A DNA stretch of 64,000 bases from Athripsodes cinereus (Eukaryota > Arthropoda > Insecta > Trichoptera > Leptoceridae): assembly GCA_947579605.1 (NCBI GenBank), contig OX388325.1:15433572-15497571 (forward strand), given 5' to 3'. A program made the translations under genes and the position numbers. Shown here piece after piece: positions 10,185-20,884 of the stretch (its first letter is position 1; each line of letters starts with the position of its first letter). The notes under the pieces were generated by a model. That model searched no databases. It saw only the letters and a list, made by a program, of their open reading frames with translations, and had not been told where the DNA came from.

Positions 10185-12550
10185 TTTAATGGTCTTATTG
10201 AATTTTGTGCCAAAAATAAAATGGTTATAGCAAACACATGGTTCCAGCACCACTTTAGACATCGTTATACGTGGAAATCTCCCGGAGACAGATTCCGGTC
10301 GCAGATTGACTACATTTTAACGCGGCAACGGTATAGAAACCAAATTAAAGATTGCAGGAGCTATGCAGGCCCGGACATTGATAGCGACCATAATATGGTT
10401 GTGGCGGAAACCATACTGAAATTCAAAAGGCTCGAGAAGAGAACCACAAAAAGATGGGACTTAAAGCTTTTAAAAACAAAAGAAGTAAAAGAGAAATACG
10501 ACGAAAAAACTAAGGTTTGCGATTTTGAGAGCAATGAAAGTGTAAACAGAGTATGGGAGAAAATCAAAGAGAAAATTACCACAGCGGCAGACGAGGTAAT
10601 AGAGAAAAGAAAGCCGCAAGCTAGGAAAGAATGGATTACGGTCGATATATTAGAAATGATTGAAGAAAGAAGGAGGCTAAAGAACTCGAGAACAGAAGAA
10701 GGAAAAAAGGAATATAAAATCTTGAGAAACAAAATCAACAGGGAGTCCAAATTGAGAAAGGAATGCTATCTGCAAGAAAAATGCAGGAATATCAACAGAA
10801 ATATAAAACAAAGGAAATTTGAAACTGCATATTCTGAAGTCAAGAATTTTTTCAATGATAAGACACATCCACGATGTGCTATCCAAGATCAAAACGGCAA
10901 ACTACTGTTTGAGGATGAATTGATTGTTAAAAGGTGGAAAGAATACCTAGAACACCTTTACAAAGGAAAGAACATAGGTACTTGAGGAAAGTAAAGCACT
11001 GGAAACAGAATATGACAAAGAAAATAATGGAGATGACATCTTAAGAAGTGAATTTGATAATGCCTTATCAAAATTGAAAGACGGCAAAGCACCAGGTATT
11101 GACCTAATTCCATCAGAGCTGCTTAAATGCGCAGGAAGCGGCATGCTTGACACTTTGTATAAGCTTGTCTGCAAAATATATAACACAGGAGAGATACCTG
11201 AGGACTTCGCCAAATGTCTGATACGAGCACTACCTAAGAAAACAGGCACGACAAAGTGCGAACAACACAGAACATTAAGCATGATATCACACGCTTCTAA
11301 GATACTCACCAACATTATAATGAAAAGGGCGGAAAGTAAAATCAACGAAACACTTTCAGAAGATCAATTTGGATTCCGCAAAGAGACAGGTACAAGATAT
11401 GCAATTCTGAGTCTAAGACTTGTTCTTGAAAAGAGAATAACAGTAAATAGAAACACGTATGTAGCATTCATCGACCTAGAAAAAGTATTTGATAAAGTAG
11501 AATGGGAACAACTTTTTTAAGACTCTAAACCAGATAGGAATGAGCTATAAGGACAGAAGAGCAATCTGGAGCCTATACAAGAATGAAATGGCTGTAATTA
11601 AAAGCGGAGAGAGCTGCGCAGAAGCGAGGGTAGAACAAGGTGTGAGACAGGGATGCTCAATGTCGCCAGCACTCTTTAACTGCTATATACAGCGAGCTAT
11701 TGATGAACTCAGAGAAGAAATGAAGAACTGGACAGGAGTAAAAATAAATGGGAAAGAAGTCGACATGATTAGATATGCTGACGACATAGCACTGCTCGCA
11801 GACTCCGAGATGGAGCTGAACGAAGCCTTAGGGAAAATGGAAAGTATACTGTTGTCAAAGTACAACATGAAAATAAATAAAGATAAAACAAAATGTATGG
11901 TCGTTGGAAGGGAGGAAGCGACTGCGAACATTGCCATAAATGGAGTGAGCATCAAACAAGTAAGAGAATTCGTGTACTTGGGCAGCAGAATAAACCAGGA
12001 CGGACGCTCCAAATCAGAAATTGTGAGCAGAATAAACCAGGCACGAAATGCCTTTAACAAAAAATCCAAAATATTAGAATCCCCTAATATTGATCTAAGC
12101 GTGAGGAAGAATCTCACTAAAGCCTTTGTGTGGAGCATTTTGTTATATGGGTGCGAGACGTGGACCATCAGCAAGAGGGAAAGCGGACGGTTAGCGGCAT
12201 TTGAAATGTGGTGCTATAGACGCATGCTGAAGATTCATTGGTCGGAACACATCGAAAACGAAGAAGTGTTAACCAGGGTTGGCGAAAAAAGGCAACTCCT
12301 CAAAAGAATCTGCCAAAAACGAGCTAATTGGATTGGCCACAACATCAGGCACCCAGGACTGCTCATCACAATCGCAGAGGGCAGGACCGAAGTTACAAAT
12401 GGCAGAGGTCGACCGAGAGACGTCTATATGGACCAACTGAAGAGGGACATGAGCTGTGGCTCATATATGGAGTTGAAGAGACTAGCTGAGAATAGGGAGG
12501 AGTGGAGATATAAGTCAAAACTCGTTGCAGACCAATCCAATGGATTGTAA
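10185..12550 (+). pseudogene. LINE endonuclease-reverse transcriptase, frameshifted
   Basis: Endonuclease C-terminal motifs SQIDYIL and DSDHNMVV appear first. The reverse transcriptase includes KAPGIDLIPSELLK, QFGFRK, the VRQGCSMSPALFN block and the catalytic box YADD in MIRYADDIALLAD. The C-terminal part holds CETWTISK and the RRMLKIHW and GRGRPRD regions typical of RTE-type insect elements. Two frame breaks interrupt it: one near 10974-10985, where the first frame ends, and one in the T run near 11511-11518. The three frames are 10185-10985, 11008-11520 and 11540-12550. It cannot make a full protein as it stands. Confidence 0.9.
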
Positions 12551-12560
12551 CTCATTATAT
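10185..12560 (+). mobile_element. 5'-truncated RTE-like LINE
   Basis: The insertion is bounded by AATTAATGG at 10176-10184 and 12561-12569, a 9-bp target duplication. It starts in frame inside the apurinic endonuclease domain (NGLIEFCAKNKMVIANTWF) and runs through reverse transcriptase to the C-terminus. Start inside a domain plus a duplication is the hallmark of target-primed reverse transcription that stopped early. There is no long poly(A); the tail is ctcattatat. Confidence 0.88.
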
Positions 12561-12641
12561 AATTAATGGCAGAGATATGTTATAGGAAATTTATTATATT
12601 TATATTTTATATTAATTTATCCATGTGTTACTGACATTAGG

Positions 12642-12872
12642 ATGATAAATTATAATCCAAGCGGGTCAATTGGAGTCAAATTAGGGTACGACAACGATAC
12701 GAATTTTATGGATCTTCCTCAGAGGCCGAAATCTAGAGTTTGCGTTGAATGGCCTCAACTATATGATAGCAAACTTAAAATAAGCTACACCAAGTGGACA
12801 CATTTACAGGAGTTGAAATTCGCTTTACCGGCTGATGTTCACCACTTTTACGATAATCTTCCTTATGAATAA
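12642..12872 (+). pseudogene. 76-codon frame, possible end of the host transposon's transposase
   Basis: An open frame from ATG to TAA lying between the LINE and the right TIR cluster, ending LPADVHHFYDNLPYE. Its position suggests the C-terminal end of the interrupted DNA transposon's own gene. I do not recognise the family, and no DDE residues can be assigned. Confidence 0.4.
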
Positions 12873-12959
12873 TAATTAAAAAAATAAAAAATAAAAATTG
12901 TTTCATTAAAAAACCCCAAAATCTTTTATAAATTTGCAGTATCCAGCTCTAATTTGAGT

Positions 12960-13229
12960 CAAAGTGTGGCTTATGAGGTATTGTCTTCTAATGTAGTTTA
13001 TACAATATATGAACTTTAGAAGGCAATATCTCATAAACCACATTTTAATTGAAACTAGAGGTGATTACTCTATTTTTTTTACAAAATATCATGCAAAGTA
13101 TTAAAATTAAACAAATATTGCAAAATCACCAATATTGATTCAATATTGCAAATTTGAAACAGTTTTTTTGCTCTCCTGTAAAATTTGGTCAATGTGGGTT
13201 AGGAGGTATTGCCTGTTAACCATCGATAT
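12960..13229 (-). repeat. Subterminal motif cluster, right end
   Basis: Three further copies: tgtggcttatgaggtattgt at 12966, the inverted ggcaatatctcataaacca at 13022, and tgggttaggaggtattgcc at 13194. The middle copy is opposite in orientation to its neighbours. Confidence 0.65.
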
Positions 13230-13984
13230 AGCCTATGGCATCTTATTATCTGTAGCTGTAGCTATCTACAGACATTTGTAATATAATGTATAGGTTTACT
13301 GCAGATCCTCCTAAACATTGTTAGGGAGTTCAAGGCTTACATTAAAAATTAAATATGTAATACTAATACGTTTACGACTGTGTGATGAATGAACGAGTGA
13401 GCGAGACTGTGTACATATATTATGTAGTTACAAGGGCTTACTCAGGATATTCCCTGATGGGGTTGGGGGCAGCAATTTGGCAAATTGTTAGAGACTATTA
13501 AGAGGCACGTGGTCTGCTCTATAGAGCTGTCAAATATTTGAGAGGCAATAGCTTAATGGGGAACTTTCACAAAAAAAGAAAATTTTCATCTAAAAAAATA
13601 GTACAAAAAAATTAAAGTGCTTTTTATATTTTTAAATGTGCATTTTTAAGGCTTTTATCACCATTTGAAAAAGCAATTTTTTTTTTTTATTTATTCCTTC
13701 AAAACACAACAACTATAAGTATTTCTATAATTATATAATGTACAATAAGGTAGAAAAAAAAGTAAAACATTTCACTCAGTCGTCATCCTAAAACCGTGCG
13801 TCACAATTAATTTACATTATTTCAATTTTTATTCAACTTTCGCCGCAAAAAGGTCCACCCGGCATGGCGGAACAGTGTGTGACGTTGTCAACCGCTATAG
13901 AAAGTACTACGATTGAAATGTGTGCCAATACAACATAGCGCCTACCGACGTCACAATGAGCTAATTCAATAACTACATTTAAAG
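13230..13984. other. No recognisable gene
   Basis: Mixed AT-rich sequence. The stretch near 13780-13960 is somewhat richer in GC (cgccgcaaaaaggtccaccc) but has no convincing exon or repeat boundary. Confidence 0.4.
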
Positions 13985-14160
13985 AGAAAGAGAGAGAGGG
14001 TAGTAGAATAAAAGATTCTCACAACGGCAGTTTTAACTGGCATGCTCTTTAGGTCTACCCAATGTCCCGTTGAGGACAATTTTGGTTTGATTGAGCGGAT
14101 AAATACGAGTCTACGACTCCTGAGATTTCTGGTTGTGAGTCTCTCTTCAACTATAAAACT
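13985..14160. repeat. Dispersed repeat family B
   Basis: Second copy of the repeat at 1771-1945: aaaagattctcacaacggc, gaggacaattttggtttga, acgactcctgag and ctctcttcaac align in order. Confidence 0.65.
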
Positions 14161-14636
14161 GTTAAACTTTCGTGTTTTTCGACGAAACAGTTTGACATCC
14201 CTATCGTGTAGTTTATACAGGAGATATTATTATCTATTGTACTAGCATAATATTTTAGACACTCCCACCCCTACATAGTACGTGAAAACAGCGACAGATG
14301 GCGTTAGTGTACAAATGGAAAATAATACGCGGCAAATATGTTCCGCAATTTGTCCGCGAAATCCCCCGCCGAAGACTGGTAGGTCTAACTCAATTTTTTC
14401 GGTAACTTTTCGAGTGTCTTAATGCTGTAAATTGCAGTTATTCCTAAAACAATCGCAAATAGAGCAATGACGAGGTACCTATATACTCCTTTGTAGGATG
14501 CTTTCATTACGTTTGTTGACAACATTTTCGCTTGAATAAAAGTGCATTCCGCATGTTATTTGATGATCTCCAACAATCAACACTGTTGAAGGAGACAAAT
14601 CAATTAAGGTATCCCGGTGGAAAATTAAGGTATGCA

Positions 14637-14860
14637 TTATTTACATTCATCATCAGTTGCTCTGCAGACTGTTGTGAAACTTGGCCTCCTCAAATATTCA
14701 CCCTCATCTTCCCCTATCTTGGCATGTACTCTTCCAATTCCTGATGCCAATATCCCTCTGTACACCATCCATTCAACGGAGTTTGGGTCTACCAACGCTA
14801 CGTCTACCTTGTGGTCTTGTATGAAGGATTTCTTTCCCCACTCATTCTTATTATAATTAC
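14637..14860 (-). other. Open frame that starts in the 74-bp repeat
   Basis: The minus-strand frame enters from the first 74-bp unit (NEWGKKSFIQDHKVDVAL) and continues outside the array as VDPNSVEWMVYRGILASGIG and on to a stop at 14639-14637. The frame at 18487-18705 enters the other side of the array in the same phase. With a single unit between them the two would form one frame of about 100 codons. The protein is not recognised. Confidence 0.35.
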
Positions 14861-15082
14861 ATTACACAACGCTACGTCTACCTTGTGGTCTTGTATGAAG
14901 GATTTCTTTCCCCACTCATTCTTATTATAATTACATTACACAACGCTACGTCTACCTTGTGGTCTTGTATGAAGGATTTCTTTCCCCACTCATTCTTATT
15001 ATAATTACATTACACAACGCTACGTCTACCTTGTGGTCTTGTATGAAGGATTTCTTTCCCCACTCATTCTTATTATAATTAC
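14793..15082. repeat. 74-bp minisatellite, left block
   Basis: Four units start at 14793, 14867, 14941 and 15015 with exact 74-bp spacing (each with caacgctacgtctacc). The block is interrupted at 15083 by the LTR element and resumes at 17948. Confidence 0.95.
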
Positions 15083-15380
15083 TGTGGCAACCCCATGTGA
15101 CAAGCCACGTCACCGAACATGTAGGTACACTCAATGTACCTACCAACCATGTACTTACCATAGCTTCCATCGTGGTACCTACATGTGAGTTCATTACCTC
15201 TCTCGCTTCGGTTGCAACTGTACCTACACTCCGTAACTGTCTCCGCACAATCATATTGTATTTTCCATTGTTATAATTATATTTCATGTAAATCTTAAAT
15301 TCTCAATAAAACATCTTATCTCACCGAATTAACTTTGCTTACTATTTATCAACGTCACCACATGTGCCATTCATCCTATA
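15083..15380 (+). repeat. 5' LTR (298 bp)
   Basis: Starts tgtggcaaccccatgtgac and ends cattcatcctata. Contains tctcaataaaac as a possible polyadenylation signal near 15300. Nearly identical to 17620-17947 over the first 275 bp. Confidence 0.88.
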
Positions 15381-15400
15381 ATTGGTGACACCCGAACAGT
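15381..15400 (+). other. Candidate primer-binding site
   Basis: attggtgacacccgaac follows the 5' LTR directly, where a tRNA primer site is expected. I cannot name the tRNA. Confidence 0.45.
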
Positions 15401-15481
15401 GAACGATTTTCAGTGATTAAAAAAATATAGTGAAGTGATTTTTTATTGTGTTCTTTATTTCTTGTGCGATAACTTTCCAAC

Positions 15482-15559
15482 ATGGACGCGAAAGAACAAC
15501 AACCCTCAAAGTCGGAGACAGCAAGCAGGGTCACTCCAAGAACAACGATCCAACAATAG
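15482..15559 (+). pseudogene. Short gag-like reading frame
   Basis: An ATG in good context after the primer site opens a 25-codon frame (MDAKEQQPSKSE) that ends at a TAG. Its place fits the start of gag, but no capsid or nucleocapsid motif is left. Confidence 0.35.
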
Positions 15560-16194
15560 TTACGCAACAGAAGTGAGAGATGTAATCCTGGTGCCGGCAA
15601 CGCCAGTAATCCACGCGACGCAATGAGACACGTGGCGGACCATCTGCAGCCATTCAGGATACAACCAAACTAACAGCACTGACTCCTGCATCTCGTGAGC
15701 AACACGAGTAAGACTCATTCCTGGTGGACATCACCCCCACAAACGGTGTTCTGGGACTCCTGATCAACAGGAAAGGAAATCAAAAGCCAAGGTGGACATC
15801 ACCAGCAGTGGAGCAATCGCACTCACATCTACGCATGACTAACACATCGTCACATCGTTATCTTATCGCGATCACGATCGTTACAATGCCAGACTGTGAA
15901 GCAACAGGCATCTCAACGAAAAGGAACCGAATTCGTATGCACACGAATAAGTTCTTCAGAGATCGTTAAACCAGCACAACTGTAGCAGATTCAACTACAA
16001 TCTGTCTATAAACATCAACCAGCAGTAACCTGAACAGCAACAATGCAGATACCTTCGTCTAGTCATACATCATCATTATCAATGCCAACAAGACTCGCAT
16101 CGTATCTCAGCGCAACGCGCGATCCAGCATAAAATCGCATCGCAACGCATCAGCGATTCGGATTTTCAACACATCATGTTCTCTACAGATTATG

Positions 16195-16350
16195 AGACTT
16201 CACTTTCCAGGAGAGTTCTTAGGCGAACCACTTACTATGTCCGAGGACATAACTGGTTTTGCCAAGAATCTCCGCGAACACTTCAGAGATATTCAACTTC
16301 TTACAATCAAACCCCACGAAACAGAAGAATCATCATTTCTAAAGACCTAG
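16195..16350 (+). pseudogene. Integrase C-terminal remnant
   Basis: The frame reads RLHFPGEFLGEPLTMSEDIT and FAKNLREHFRDIQ before a stop. This resembles the segment 'LRLPGEFF...F...LR..M' that follows the integrase core in Ty3/gypsy elements. The catalytic D,D,E region is missing. Confidence 0.45.
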
Positions 16351-17109
16351 CATTTTCTTCACAATATGCTATCAACTATAATATCATTACATTGTGCTAC
16401 TCCAATCTTGTACAAATAATCATATTTTGATTCTTTAGCTATAATATGATTCACTTTGCAATACCATGAAAATGTATCATGTATTTTAAATCGAACCTTA
16501 TCATCAATATTATTCTTAGCATTTGTTTTGTCTAGCTTGTAATTCCAGCTACTTACAATAATATTAACGTTGCTTTGTTGCATATATGTTATCTCTACAT
16601 CGGTGATAAATATATAACAAACTTGCATTGTATTAACTTGTAATATGAACATTCATGTTTATTTAAGTTCTGTTTTATCTACAACTTAAATTTGTTATTG
16701 TATACTTAAAATAATATGTGTGAATTTGTTTATCGATTTAAGCACGTCGTCATGTGCTATGTACCTACCTACCTAGTATCTACATATATACAGAAATGTT
16801 TTCCGTATTATGTTGATATTATTACTTTATGCATACACTGCAATATTTGGTAGCGCATATAATATAACATATACCTTTGATTTGTCATTTCGTTATGTAT
16901 TGTTCTATATTACCTTTTTGGGTCATTTCGTTATGTATTGTTCTATGTACTTTATTTGTCATTTCATGATATATTGTCCATATTATTATAACATGTACCA
17001 TTATTTAATTCACACATTGCAAATATTATGACCTCAATTATTTACTTTATATGTCATTTAATTTCATACATACTTACATTTTACATTGTACCCTTACGTT
17101 AGTGACAAC

Positions 17110-17259
17110 ATGGAGATCCAAAAGATTATACTTTTAGCTGCAGTACTGGCCATACTGTTGTTGATATGTTGGTCTTTCAAGGTCTTCGCGTCATTAAAGT
17201 GGGATCAGCTAAATTACATGTCACCTATACGGGTACATAATATCTATATAAAAATGTAA
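17110..17259 (+). CDS. 49-residue single-span membrane frame in LTR element
   Basis: MEIQK is followed by about 19 hydrophobic residues (IILLAAVLAILLLICW), then a short polar tail and stop. It lies between the pol remnant and the 3' LTR. It could be an accessory or envelope-derived fragment. No homolog is named. Confidence 0.35.
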   Translation: MEIQKIILLAAVLAILLLICWSFKVFASLKWDQLNYMSPIRVHNIYIKM

Positions 17260-17287
17260 CATATTTTTAATAATTTGTCAGTCAGTG

Positions 17288-17566
17288 ATGCACAGTGAGA
17301 CAGTTGCGTGGTGGGTGTTTTACTTTTTCAAAATGTGTTCAACAAACACGAAGGAAGAAGTAATCGTGGCACAAGGGGACAATTCATCGTTCCACCTGTC
17401 AGTAACCTCGCTGACACTAGTGGTAGTCATAGCCATGCTTCTGGTATTCTGGCTACTATGGAGACAGTGTCACAAGGTGCTGACACGCCACGTCCTGCAG
17501 CGGATTGACACGACACCTAGGGATGTCATACCACCAGACATCCATGTCATCCCCAGGAGGACTTGA
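17288..17566 (+). CDS. 92-residue membrane frame in LTR element
   Basis: From the second methionine (17333) it reads MCSTNTKEEVIVAQGDNSS, then a membrane span within LTLVVVIAMLLVFWLLW, then a basic segment RQCHKVLTRHVLQR and a proline-rich tail. A short polar N-terminus, one span and a basic tail would give a small type III-like membrane protein. The stop lies about 45 bp before the G-rich tract at the 3' LTR. The intact frame in an otherwise broken element is notable. I infer an accessory protein; a remnant of an envelope gene is the alternative. Confidence 0.45.
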   Translation: MHSETVAWWVFYFFKMCSTNTKEEVIVAQGDNSSFHLSVTSLTLVVVIAMLLVFWLLWRQCHKVLTRHVLQRIDTTPRDVIPPDIHVIPRRT

Positions 17567-17607
17567 CCACCTTCTTCAACCACCTTTCATCTCGTGACTT
17601 CGTCACT

Positions 17608-17616
17608 GGCGGGGGG
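17608..17616 (+). other. Polypurine tract candidate
   Basis: ggcgggggg lies three bases before the 3' LTR at 17620, where plus-strand priming is expected. One C interrupts the purine run. Confidence 0.55.
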
Positions 17617-17619
17617 TAC

Positions 17620-17947
17620 TGTGGCAACCCCATGTGACAAGCCACGTCACCGAACATGTAGGTACACTCAATGTACCTACCAACCATGTACTTACCATAG
17701 CTTCCATCGTGGTACCTACATGTGAGTTCATTACCTCTCTCGCTTCGGTTGCAACTGTACCTACACTCCGTAACTGTCTCCGCACAATCATATTGTATTT
17801 TCCATTGTTATAATTATATTTCATGTAAATCTTAAATTCTCAATAAAACATCTTATCTCACCGAATTAACTTTGCTTACTATTTACCAAATCACTACCTG
17901 TGCCATAGGACACATATACACCTGTACCCATAGAACATCATCCTATA
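17620..17947 (+). repeat. 3' LTR (328 bp)
   Basis: Same start as the 5' LTR. Near its end it carries about 30 extra bases (gacacatatacacctgtacc) compared with the 5' copy, before the shared tcatcctata end. Confidence 0.87.
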
Positions 17948-18619
17948 TTACATTACACAACGCTACGTCTACCTTGTGGTCTTGTATGAAGGATTTCTTT
18001 CCCCACTCATTCTTATTATAATTACATTACACAACGCTACGTCTACCTTGTGGTCTTGTATGAAGGATTTCTTTCCCCACTCATTCTTATTATAATTACA
18101 TTACACAACGCTACGTCTACCTTGTGGTCTTGTATGAAGGATTTCTTTCCCCACTCATTCTTATTATAATTACATTACACAACGCTACGTCTACCTTGTG
18201 GTCTTGTATGAAGGATTTCTTTCCCCACTCATTCTTATTATAATTACATTACACAACGCTATGTCTACCTTGTGGTCTTGTATGAAGGATTTCTTTCCCC
18301 ACTCATTCTTATTATAATTACATTACACAACGCTACGTCTACCTTGTGGTCTTGTATGAAGGATTTCTTTCCCCACTCATTCTTATTATAATTACATTAC
18401 ACAACGCTACGTCTACCTTGTGGTCTTGTATGAAGGATTTCTTTCCCCACTCATTCTTATTATAATTACATTACACAACGCTACGTCTACCTTGTGGTCT
18501 TGTATGAAGGATTTCTTTCCCCACTCATTCTTATTATAATTACATTACACAACGCTACGTCTACCTTGTGGTCTTGTATGAAGGATTTCTTTCCCCACTC
18601 ATTCTTATTATAATTACAT
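17948..18619. repeat. 74-bp minisatellite, right block
   Basis: Nine units start at 17958, 18032, 18106, 18180, 18254, 18328, 18402, 18476 and 18550. Units are almost identical; the one at 18254 has a C-to-T change in tacgtc. With the left block the array had about 13 units before the LTR insertion. Confidence 0.95.
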
Positions 18620-18737
18620 TTTTTGCAAGGAAATAGAAGCTTTCTAACACTGTTTGTCCTTTGGTTTAATAACAGAAGATGTCGTTTATAAGTGACATAA
18701 GACAAAGGAGAGAAAAATCTTTAATATCCATGTTCCA
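18620..18737 (-). other. Open frame entering the minisatellite from the right
   Basis: The minus-strand frame reads SYVTYKRHLLLLNQRTNSVR and KLLFPCKKC before passing into the 74-bp units. It is in the phase that would join the frame at 14860-14637. Not recognised. Confidence 0.3.
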
Positions 18738-18835
18738 TATGAATATCTCTGATTCAGAACCTTTAAGCATTTGATTGTTGGTTCAACTCACGTTGCCATT
18801 GTCCGGCCAGAAAGGGAAGAACATGCATTCTATAA

Positions 18836-18955
18836 TTGCTGGGTCCACACAGCTGGATGCGAACGTCAATCATCAATCACCAAGCAAAAATCTTAAACCT
18901 TTGGCTGACAATTCGGAGCATTCTCGAAATGCCTTCAGCTGTGTGGACGCCGTCT
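18836..18955. mobile_element. Possible mini DNA element with short TIRs
   Basis: gggtccacacagctgg at the left and cagctgtgtggacgcc at the right are imperfect inverses about 85 bp apart. tctata flanks both sides at short distance. No coding content. Confidence 0.35.
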
Positions 18956-19639
18956 ATAGGAAAGTATATCATTCTCTGAATGTTCAAATGGTAATTATAA
19001 TGATATTCAAATTTATTAATCCAAATTTCACGGTTCATGTGAAATTAATTAAAATAAACAAATTGTTTTCTCATTCCATTCTATATTTCATCATCATATA
19101 AATTTCAAAATACTGATTGAGTTGTTGCAATTTTCACTCAGACATTCAGAGGAAATAAATAACAATCAAATTGAATTGTAAAGCATGTAAACTTTCATAA
19201 TTATTTCATTTAATTTGTATGGGATTATGTATGAGGTGAAATAAAAGTTGTTAAGTATGAAATATTATAACTTTATGAAATAAAAAATATAATTAATATT
19301 TACAGAAAATCTCTCCTTATTAATTTATAAAGACAACCACATCAATTTACCATAATGTATTTTTCACAATTGAAAAAAGAAAAGAGAAGCATAACACGGC
19401 CTGAACGCACTGTTGTTTATTGTAAATCATTCCCCATAGGTCCCTTACAGGTCACTTAGGTTCAAATTAAAATTATCATTCACAGGATAAAAAGAACAAC
19501 ATAAAGGAATACAAAGCAGTGAGGCATCAAAAGCGAGACAGAACAATGGAAATTGAGTTAAAAAGTTGCTTAATATATAAATATGAACATAAATAATTTA
19601 ACATAACAATAATTTAAAGGTAAATATAACATAACATGT

Positions 19640-19885
19640 ATAGACAATTCACACAGACCGAGCTAGTCCCAAACTAAGATATGAATCTTGTATTATGTGT
19701 ACTAACACGACGATACACATATTATATACAATGCACTGAACACATATACATGTAACACCCAGACTCAGGACAATTTGAAAAAGATCATTCTTCATTTTGC
19801 ACTGGCCGGGAATTGAACCCGGGACCTTGTGACTCAAAGGCAAGTGCGTTAGCCTCCGCACCATACCAGTCGTCAAATAATATAA
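19640..19885 (-). mobile_element. tRNA-related SINE, family 2
   Basis: On the minus strand the head reads gactggtatggtgcggaggc, then ggttcaattcccggcc, a good B box with paired acceptor-side sequence. The body (aggacaatttgaaa, taacacccag, ctaacacgacgatacac) recurs at 44880-45130. An intact tRNA is less likely because of the shared non-tRNA body. Confidence 0.65.
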
Positions 19886-20336
19886 AGAATAAAAATACAT
19901 TTTTCAGTACTAGAAGGATGTGAAGAGTCTCCTTAGCACCATGTCTAAAGTACAATATTTGATTTTTTAACAAAAGAAACAGAGGGAAGGACGAATGACA
20001 TACATCACACTCAACAATTTTTGTAATAATATATTTTTCAACACTAGCAGGATGTAAAGAGTCCCCCTAGTGTCATGTCCAAAGTACAATATTTATTTAA
20101 TTATTTATCAGATAAATCACAAGAACAAAGTCAAAGATGAGTTACACACATGATATAAAATCTGGTAAGTTGGGTAATTATGAGCTGTTATTGTCAGTCG
20201 GTTTGATAACCAATATCTCTTCGACAGTATAAAAGGCATTACCAACAAGATACTTTTTAATCTCTCGCCTGAAGGACAGAATATTCAGTGTTTTGAATTT
20301 TTTTGGTAAGTTTTGACATGAAATGTACAACAGCCT

Positions 20337-20475
20337 TAGTCAAAACACATTTTAGCATTATGTAGACGTTCAACTAGATGACGTTGCGAGAAAGTATCAA
20401 TATCAAATAAAATTGATACTTTCTCGCAGTCATCTATAGTCAAACGACTACATAACGCTAAAATGTGTTTTATAA
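20337..20475. mobile_element. Foldback MITE, family C
   Basis: Ends tagtcaaaacacattttagc and its inverse gctaaaatgtgtttt. Arms include gatgacgttgcgagaaag and its inverse. Same family as 2185-2386 but shorter. Confidence 0.75.
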
Positions 20476-20884
20476 TAATTGTTTTATTATAATAGTCCAC
20501 AATTTTGAAAATATTTATAATAAGAATACTAATCCATTATGATGATGACTCTGGAAGGTTTTGTTTTGACGCTGTTTAACAGTCCCTAGACCATCACAGG
20601 GGCGCCGGTGAAGAGTACAGTTTTCAATTTGCTTGTAAAGCTGATGACAGTCTGATTGTCTCTCAATGGCACTGGTGGGCGATTCCACGTAACCGGCCCA
20701 ACAACACCAAAAGCCATGTACGAATTAAAACAAGAGTTTGCGAATGGAAGAAGAAAAAAACAGAATGGTTTTGGAAAATACTTATAATACAGAATACTAT
20801 TTCATGTATGAGTTAAATTATGTTTTATTATTTTGTTAATTGTCTTATTTCTCATTAAATTAAAGTGAAAATTAACTGTGTTTT

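Larger units (their letters stand above)
9631..13229. mobile_element. DNA transposon with long TIRs, carrying a nested LINE
   Basis: The left end reads atatcgatggttaacaggc and continues through aatacctcttaacccac. The right end at 13195-13229 is its inverse with one mismatch, giving TIRs of about 35 bp. Without the LINE at 10185-12560 and one copy of its 9-bp duplication, the element is about 1.2 kb. Its ends hold several more copies of the TIR inner motif (see the subterminal entries). An exon-like ATG followed by gtaagt at about 10111 and a 76-codon frame at 12642 may be the ends of a former transposase gene. I cannot assign a superfamily or a clear target duplication. Confidence 0.75.
15083..17947 (+). 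mobile_element. Decayed Ty3/gypsy-type LTR retrotransposon
   Basis: Two direct LTRs flank about 2.24 kb. TTAC (or ATTAC) is present on both outer sides and occurs only once per uninterrupted repeat unit, so it is the target duplication. A primer-binding candidate follows the 5' LTR and a G-rich tract precedes the 3' LTR. Most of gag and pol is deleted; what remains is a short gag-like start, an integrase C-terminal piece, and two small membrane-protein frames. The integrase piece and the 4-5 bp duplication favour Ty3/gypsy over BEL/Pao. Confidence 0.88.

Noticed and set aside
10361..10750. 129-codon minus-strand frame, and 11683-12174 likewise
   Set aside because: Antisense shadows of the LINE reverse transcriptase frame.
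14952..15287. 111-codon frame across the 5' LTR and 74-bp repeat
   Set aside because: It spans an insertion junction and repeats in the 3' LTR without function; chance frame.
19790..19870. Intact tRNA gene on the minus strand
   Set aside because: The B box is good, but the acceptor ends do not pair convincingly and the following body is shared with 44880-45130, so it is a SINE head.
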